A DNA stretch of 64,000 nt from Pseudomonas rhizoryzae (GTDB lineage Bacteria; Pseudomonadota; Gammaproteobacteria; Pseudomonadales; Pseudomonadaceae), in contig NZ_SULM01000007.1 in NCBI RefSeq assembly GCF_005250615.1, positions 186,001 to 250,000 of the forward strand, written 5' to 3'. The position numbers were made by a program, and so were the translations under genes. The notes beneath the pieces are model-generated. The model searched no databases, had not been told where the DNA came from, and saw only the letters and a program-made list of their open reading frames with translations. Shown in pieces: positions 60,757 to 64,000 of this stretch. The first letter of the stretch is position 1; every line of letters begins with the position of its first letter.

Positions 60757-61671
60757 TCAACGCCTCAACCAAGCCGGATCGACCGCGGCGAACACCTCAT
60801 CCAGCCACTCCACCCAGGCCCGCACCCGCGGCGAGGTCTGGCTGGCCAGGGGATAGACCGCCGCCAGTGGTAGGCCCGGTGGGCGCTGGTCGGGCAGCAC
60901 CTCGCACAATCGCCCCGCAGCCAGGTCCGCCGCCACGTGATAGAGCGGCGCCTGGATCAGGCCCAGGCCGGCCAGGGCGGCGCCGACATAGACATCGGCG
61001 CCACTGAGCGCCAGCCGGCCCGGCACTTCCGGGCAGAGCACGTCGCCTTCCTGCACGAATTCGAAGGGGAGCCGCCGACCGCTGCGCTGGGAGCGATAGT
61101 GCAACCCTTGGTGCTCGGCCAGGTCCGCGAGGGTCGTCGGCTGGCCATGCCGCTCGAGATAAGCCGGGCTGGCACAGGTCACCTGCACCAGCTCGCCCAA
61201 CGGCTGGGCGGCCAGGCCGTCGTCGAGCAGTGGTCCGCTGCGCAGCACGCAATCGATACCCTCGCCGATCACGTCCACCGGGCGGTCGTCGGCGCTGATC
61301 ACCAACTCCAGCTCGGGATAACGCTGGCAGAAATCCGGCAGCGCCGGGATCACCAGCGCCCGTCCCAGAGAGCCGGGCAGATCGACGCGCAGTCGGCCAC
61401 GGGGTTGCCGACGGCGCTGGCTGAACGCCCCTTCGATATCGTCCAGCTCGGCCAACCAGCGTAGGCAACGCTCGTAGTAGGCCGCGCCATCCAGGGTCGG
61501 GCTGACCCGGCGGGTGGTGCGGTGCAGTAGCGTCACCCCCAAGTGGGCTTCCAGCTGTTGCACCAGCAGGGTCGCCATCGCCGGTGACAGGCCCAGATCG
61601 GCCGCTGCCCGGGTAAAGGAGCGGCGTTCGACGATACGCACGAAGCCACGCATGGCTGCCAGTCGGTCCAA
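60757..61671 (-). CDS. LysR-family transcriptional regulator
   Basis: A 304-residue regulator read from a TTG at 61671; an ATG at 61653 would remove six residues of the usual N-terminus. The winged helix is MDRLAAMRGFVRIVERRSFTRAAADLGLSPAMATLLVQQLEAHLGVTLLHRTTRRVSPT, followed by the effector domain. It belongs to the same AaeR/DmlR-like group as the one at 44 kb. It is divergent from an aldo/keto reductase gene, with a perfect T-N11-A box between them, so that reductase is the likely target. It is convergent with the GGT-fold gene, with one nucleotide between stops. Confidence 0.9.
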   Translation of the reverse strand: MDRLAAMRGFVRIVERRSFTRAAADLGLSPAMATLLVQQLEAHLGVTLLHRTTRRVSPTLDGAAYYERCLRWLAELDDIEGAFSQRRRQPRGRLRVDLPGSLGRALVIPALPDFCQRYPELELVISADDRPVDVIGEGIDCVLRSGPLLDDGLAAQPLGELVQVTCASPAYLERHGQPTTLADLAEHQGLHYRSQRSGRRLPFEFVQEGDVLCPEVPGRLALSGADVYVGAALAGLGLIQAPLYHVAADLAAGRLCEVLPDQRPPGLPLAAVYPLASQTSPRVRAWVEWLDEVFAAVDPAWLRR

Positions 61672-61675
61672 GATT

Positions 61676-61692
61676 ATTCACCCAGGTTGAAT
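61676..61692. promoter_or_regulatory. LysR-box candidate between divergent genes
   Basis: ATTCA-N7-TGAAT is a perfect 5-bp inverted repeat with T-N11-A geometry, starting 4 bp upstream of the LysR start and about 80 bp before the aldo/keto reductase. Same architecture as the box at 44966-44982 but different bases. Confidence 0.6.
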
Positions 61693-61772
61693 ACTGTCTG
61701 CCCAGATAAAACCTTTGTTCATTCTCACTCAACACCTAGCCTGATCGGGTCATCTATCGAGAGGAAAAGGCC

Positions 61773-62762
61773 ATGCTGCAACGACGAATGGGCCTTAACG
61801 GCCCCCTGGTATCCGCCCTGGGCCTGGGCTGCATGGGTATGAGCGAGTTCTATGGGGCGACGGACGAGACCGAAGCCCTCGCCACCCTGGACCTCGCTCT
61901 GGAGGGGGGCGTGACCCTGCTGGATACCGCCGACGCCTATGGTCCGCACCGTAACGAAGAACTGCTCGGCCGAGCCCTGCGTGGGCGCCGCGAACAGGTG
62001 TTCCTGGCGACCAAGTTCGGCCTGGTGCGCAGCGCCGACCCCACCAGCCGTGGCGTGAACGGCCGCCCCGACTATGTGCGCCAGGCGGTGGAAGGCAGTC
62101 TGCGCCGGCTGGCGGTCGACCATCTCGATCTCTATTACCAGCACCGCGTTGATCCCGAGGTTCCCATCGAGGACACCGTGGGCGCCATGGCCGACCTGAT
62201 CCAGGCCGGCAAGGTGCGCTACCTGGGGCTGAGCGAGGCGTCCAGCGAGACCCTCACCCGCGCCTACCGGGTCCATCCCATCGCCGCCCTGCAGAGTGAA
62301 TTCTCGCTATGGTCCCGCGATCCGCTGGAGCACGGCATCCTCGCCACCTGCCGCGAGCTGGGTGTAGCCCTGGTGGCCTACAGCCCACTGGGCCGGGGCT
62401 TTCTCACCGGTGCCCTGAAATCGCCGGAGGATTTCGCCGCGGATGACTATCGCCGGCTGAGCCCCCGCTTCCAGGGCGAGAACTTCCAGCGCAACCTGGA
62501 GCTGGTGGAACGGGTACGGGCCCTGGCCGAGGCCAAGGGCGTGACGCCTGGCCAGGTGGCGCTGGCTTGGGTCCTGGCCCAGGGTGAGGACATCATCCCC
62601 ATCCCGGGCACCCGGCGCCGGCACTATCTGCTGGAGAATCTCGGTGCGCTCGAGGTGCGGTTGAGCGTCGGCGAAAAGGCCGAGCTGGATAGCCTTTTCA
62701 CCGCGGACGCCGTGGCCGGGACGCGTTATCCCACGGCCTGGATGCAGTTGGTCGAGCGCTAG
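61773..62762 (+). CDS. Aldo/keto reductase (AKR13-like)
   Basis: A 329-residue NADPH-dependent (alpha/beta)8-barrel reductase; GAGAGGAAAAGG precedes the ATG. The catalytic tetrad is Asp51, Tyr56 ([17 protein letters not shown]), Lys81 (ATKFG) and His124 (LYYQHRVD). The C-terminal cofactor site is [19 protein letters not shown]. Close relatives reduce aldehydes and quinones and often respond to electrophile stress. It is divergently transcribed from a LysR gene that probably controls it. Confidence 0.92.
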   Translation: MLQRRMGLNGPLVSALGLGCMGMSEFYGATDETEALATLDLALEGGVTLLDTADAYGPHRNEELLGRALRGRREQVFLATKFGLVRSADPTSRGVNGRPDYVRQAVEGSLRRLAVDHLDLYYQHRVDPEVPIEDTVGAMADLIQAGKVRYLGLSEASSETLTRAYRVHPIAALQSEFSLWSRDPLEHGILATCRELGVALVAYSPLGRGFLTGALKSPEDFAADDYRRLSPRFQGENFQRNLELVERVRALAEAKGVTPGQVALAWVLAQGEDIIPIPGTRRRHYLLENLGALEVRLSVGEKAELDSLFTADAVAGTRYPTAWMQLVER

Positions 62763-62770
62763 ACACCACC

Positions 62771-62795
62771 AAGCCCGTCGCCGACCGACGGGCTT
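62771..62795 (+). terminator. Hairpin after the aldo/keto reductase gene
   Basis: AAGCCCGTCG (62771-62780) pairs perfectly with CGACGGGCTT (62786-62795) around CCGAC. The downstream sequence has only scattered T residues, so termination may be partial. Confidence 0.6.
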
Positions 62796-63060
62796 GCGCT
62801 CTTGGCATCGATCCTGCTAGCTTGATCGGGTTAGTACCAAGCTGACCCCAATCGCTGGGCGCCTTTCCGCTCTCAACAAGCCGCGTGAAATCAGCGTCAT
62901 CCGGATCGCTCCGATCCCTCGATTGCTCAGGATCTGCCGCCGCGGCCTCTGAATCTCGTGCCCGGCCGGTTGCCTGCCTTCCCAAGTACTTACCTGCATG
63001 CCTGGGCATTTCGCCCACACGCTGCCTTCCTCCAGCCAGAGATTCAGCCGTCGGCCGTCA

Positions 63061-63076
63061 TGGGCACGAGGTTGCT
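63061..63076 (+). promoter_or_regulatory. Candidate sigma-54 promoter
   Basis: TGGGCACGAGGTTGCT has the invariant GG-N10-GC spacing and a consensus -12 (TTGCT), 49 nt before the next start codon. The -24 box deviates from TGGCAC by one inserted G. No activator site was identified. Confidence 0.35.
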
Positions 63077-63124
63077 GGAGTTATTTCACCGCGCCGACTG
63101 AGCGTGGATCCCAAGGATAGACGT

Positions 63125-63352
63125 ATGAACATTCAAAACCAGGCCATCGCGGCCATGCAACATCTCCAAGCGGCCTTCGCGCCGTTCCACTGCATCACCA
63201 CCCCGGCATCGCGCAAGGGCGGCTTCAGCTTCACCGTGGTCGACGAGCGCGGCGTGGCCTGTCGCAGCGAGCGCCTCTACCCCGAGCAGTACAGCGCTGC
63301 CGACGGGCTGGAGCGAGTCATCGCCCGTACCCGGCGCGCCCTGGCGGCCTGA
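63125..63352 (+). CDS. Small hypothetical protein
   Basis: A 75-residue soluble protein with AAGGA before the [78 protein letters not shown]. It has no signal peptide or membrane span. A predicted helix-strand-helix arrangement and two cysteines (in FHCIT and VACRS) are the only features. I do not recognise a family. It may be driven by the sigma-54-like promoter upstream. Confidence 0.7.
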   Translation: MNIQNQAIAAMQHLQAAFAPFHCITTPASRKGGFSFTVVDERGVACRSERLYPEQYSAADGLERVIARTRRALAA

Positions 63353-63405
63353 GACGCGCTACGAGTGCCGGACGCATCACGGATTCCGTGATGCCCATGC
63401 CGGAA

Positions 63406-63477
63406 ACCTCCATCTGCGGTATGTTTGGCACAGCTTCGCGTAGGCGTGAGCCAAACAATGAATCCCAAGATGGAGGT
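63406..63477 (+). promoter_or_regulatory. Structured gpmA leader sequestering the Shine-Dalgarno
   Basis: ACCTCCATCT (63406-63415) pairs perfectly with AGATGGAGGT (63468-63477), and the latter contains the GGAGG ribosome-binding site of gpmA. Inside, GTTTGGC (63423-63429) pairs with GCCAAAC (63450-63456). A separate perfect inverted repeat GCATCACGGA/TCCGTGATGC lies just upstream at 63373-63393. The structure could control translation, or be a repeat remnant. Confidence 0.5.
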
Positions 63478-63480
63478 CGC

Positions 63481-64000
63481 ATGTCGCAAGTCGTATTCAT
63501 CCGCCATGGCCAGTCGGCGTGGAACCTGGAAAACCGCTTCAGTGGCTGGGCGGATGTGGATCTGACCGAACAGGGGATCCGCGAGGCCCACGAGGGCGGC
63601 CAGGCGCTCAAGGACGCCGGCTTCCTCTTCGACGTGGCCCATGTCTCGGTGCTCAAGCGCGCCGTCCGTACCCTGTGGCACGTCCAGGAAGGCATGGACC
63701 AGATGTGGCTGCCGGTGGTGAGCGACTGGCGCCTCAACGAGCGTCACTATGGCGGCCTGACCGGACTGAACAAGTCCGAGACCGCGGCCAAGTACGGCGA
63801 GGAGCAGGTGCTGGTGTGGCGCCGCAGCTACGACGTGCCGCCGCCCGAGCAGAGCGTCGAAGAGCAGAAGGCGCTGGCCGCCGATCCGCGCTATGCCGGT
63901 CTGTCGCTGGATCAGGTGCCGCGCACCGAATGCCTGAAGGACTGCGTCGAGCGCGTCCTGCCCTATTGGAACGAAGTCCTGGCCCCGGCCATCCGCAGTG
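63481..64000 (+). CDS. gpmA: 2,3-bisphosphoglycerate-dependent phosphoglycerate mutase, 3'-truncated by window edge
   Basis: The first 173 codons are present. The phosphohistidine motif is [10 protein letters not shown] with His9, followed by [14 protein letters not shown], and Glu87 in [16 protein letters not shown] is the general acid of dPGM enzymes; [11 protein letters not shown] also fits. It interconverts 3- and 2-phosphoglycerate in glycolysis. Pseudomonads generally rely on the cofactor-independent GpmI enzyme, so a GpmA is less usual. Its leader can fold so that the ribosome-binding site is hidden. Confidence 0.94.
   Translation, partial: MSQVVFIRHGQSAWNLENRFSGWADVDLTEQGIREAHEGGQALKDAGFLFDVAHVSVLKRAVRTLWHVQEGMDQMWLPVVSDWRLNERHYGGLTGLNKSETAAKYGEEQVLVWRRSYDVPPPEQSVEEQKALAADPRYAGLSLDQVPRTECLKDCVERVLPYWNEVLAPAIRS

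Larger units (their letters stand above)
62763..63124. other. Gap with terminator and candidate sigma-54 promoter
   Basis: 362 bp without a gene. It holds the terminator of the aldo/keto reductase at its start and a possible sigma-54 promoter near its end; both are listed separately. Confidence 0.4.

Overview
The window reads as chromosomal DNA of a Pseudomonas-type gammaproteobacterium. GC is high, genes are tightly packed, and many products have almost exactly the length of their P. aeruginosa counterparts (PelD, PelE, PelF, PelG, an oxaloacetate decarboxylase of the PA4872 type, LtaE, a KauB-like aldehyde dehydrogenase). A 2,3-bisphosphoglycerate-dependent phosphoglycerate mutase, a periplasmic gluconate dehydrogenase and curlin-like repeats would fit a plant- or environment-associated species such as the P. 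oryzihabitans group. That species-level guess is inference only.

Region 1 (1-3.6 kb): the 3' part of a GT4 glycosyltransferase, an oxaloacetate decarboxylase on the opposite strand, a methyltransferase and a tiny membrane protein. Region 2 (4.1-15.3 kb): a compact Wzx/Wzy-type exopolysaccharide locus with initiating sugar-phosphate transferase, Wzb phosphatase, Wzc kinase, GT2 and GT26 glycosyltransferases, polymerase, flippase, secreted GH5 glycanase and Wza lipoprotein. Region 3 (15.6-27.8 kb): a complete pelABCDEFG operon in which the catalytic residues of PelA and the c-di-GMP I-site of PelD are present. Region 4 (27.8-31.1 kb): an unknown helical protein, an aldehyde dehydrogenase and a lone secreted curlin-repeat protein. 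Regions 2-4 therefore hold three different matrix components side by side.

Region 5 (31.3-35.9 kb): gmk and yicC divergent from rph, a DUF4870 membrane protein, and an O-antigen ligase/polymerase-like protein whose leader carries a 12-nt match to the ops element that recruits RfaH. Region 6 (35.9-43.6 kb): garD with a LacI regulator and two identical perfect operators, then a lower-GC methyltransferase lying between a decayed fragment of ltaE and the intact ltaE, an M24 aminopeptidase and a 54-residue exported protein. Region 7 (44-53 kb): a LysR gene, an RND efflux operon with two adaptor lipoproteins (TriABC-like layout), small proteins and a GabP-like permease. Region 8 (53.5-64 kb): three-subunit gluconate 2-dehydrogenase, an oxalate/formate-family MFS carrier with a cytosolic GGT-fold hydrolase, a LysR gene divergent from an aldo/keto reductase, a small protein and the start of gpmA.

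The most unusual observations are in non-coding DNA: the ops element on a lone ligase-like gene; two copies of a hairpin element with terminal inverted repeats and partly compensating differences; the ltaE remnant; paired 14-bp operators upstream of garD; a gpmA leader that can sequester its own Shine-Dalgarno; overlapping hairpins before wzb; and an orphan terminator, divergent from a LysR gene, that could end a small RNA. No tRNA, rRNA, CRISPR array, intact insertion sequence or prophage gene was seen.
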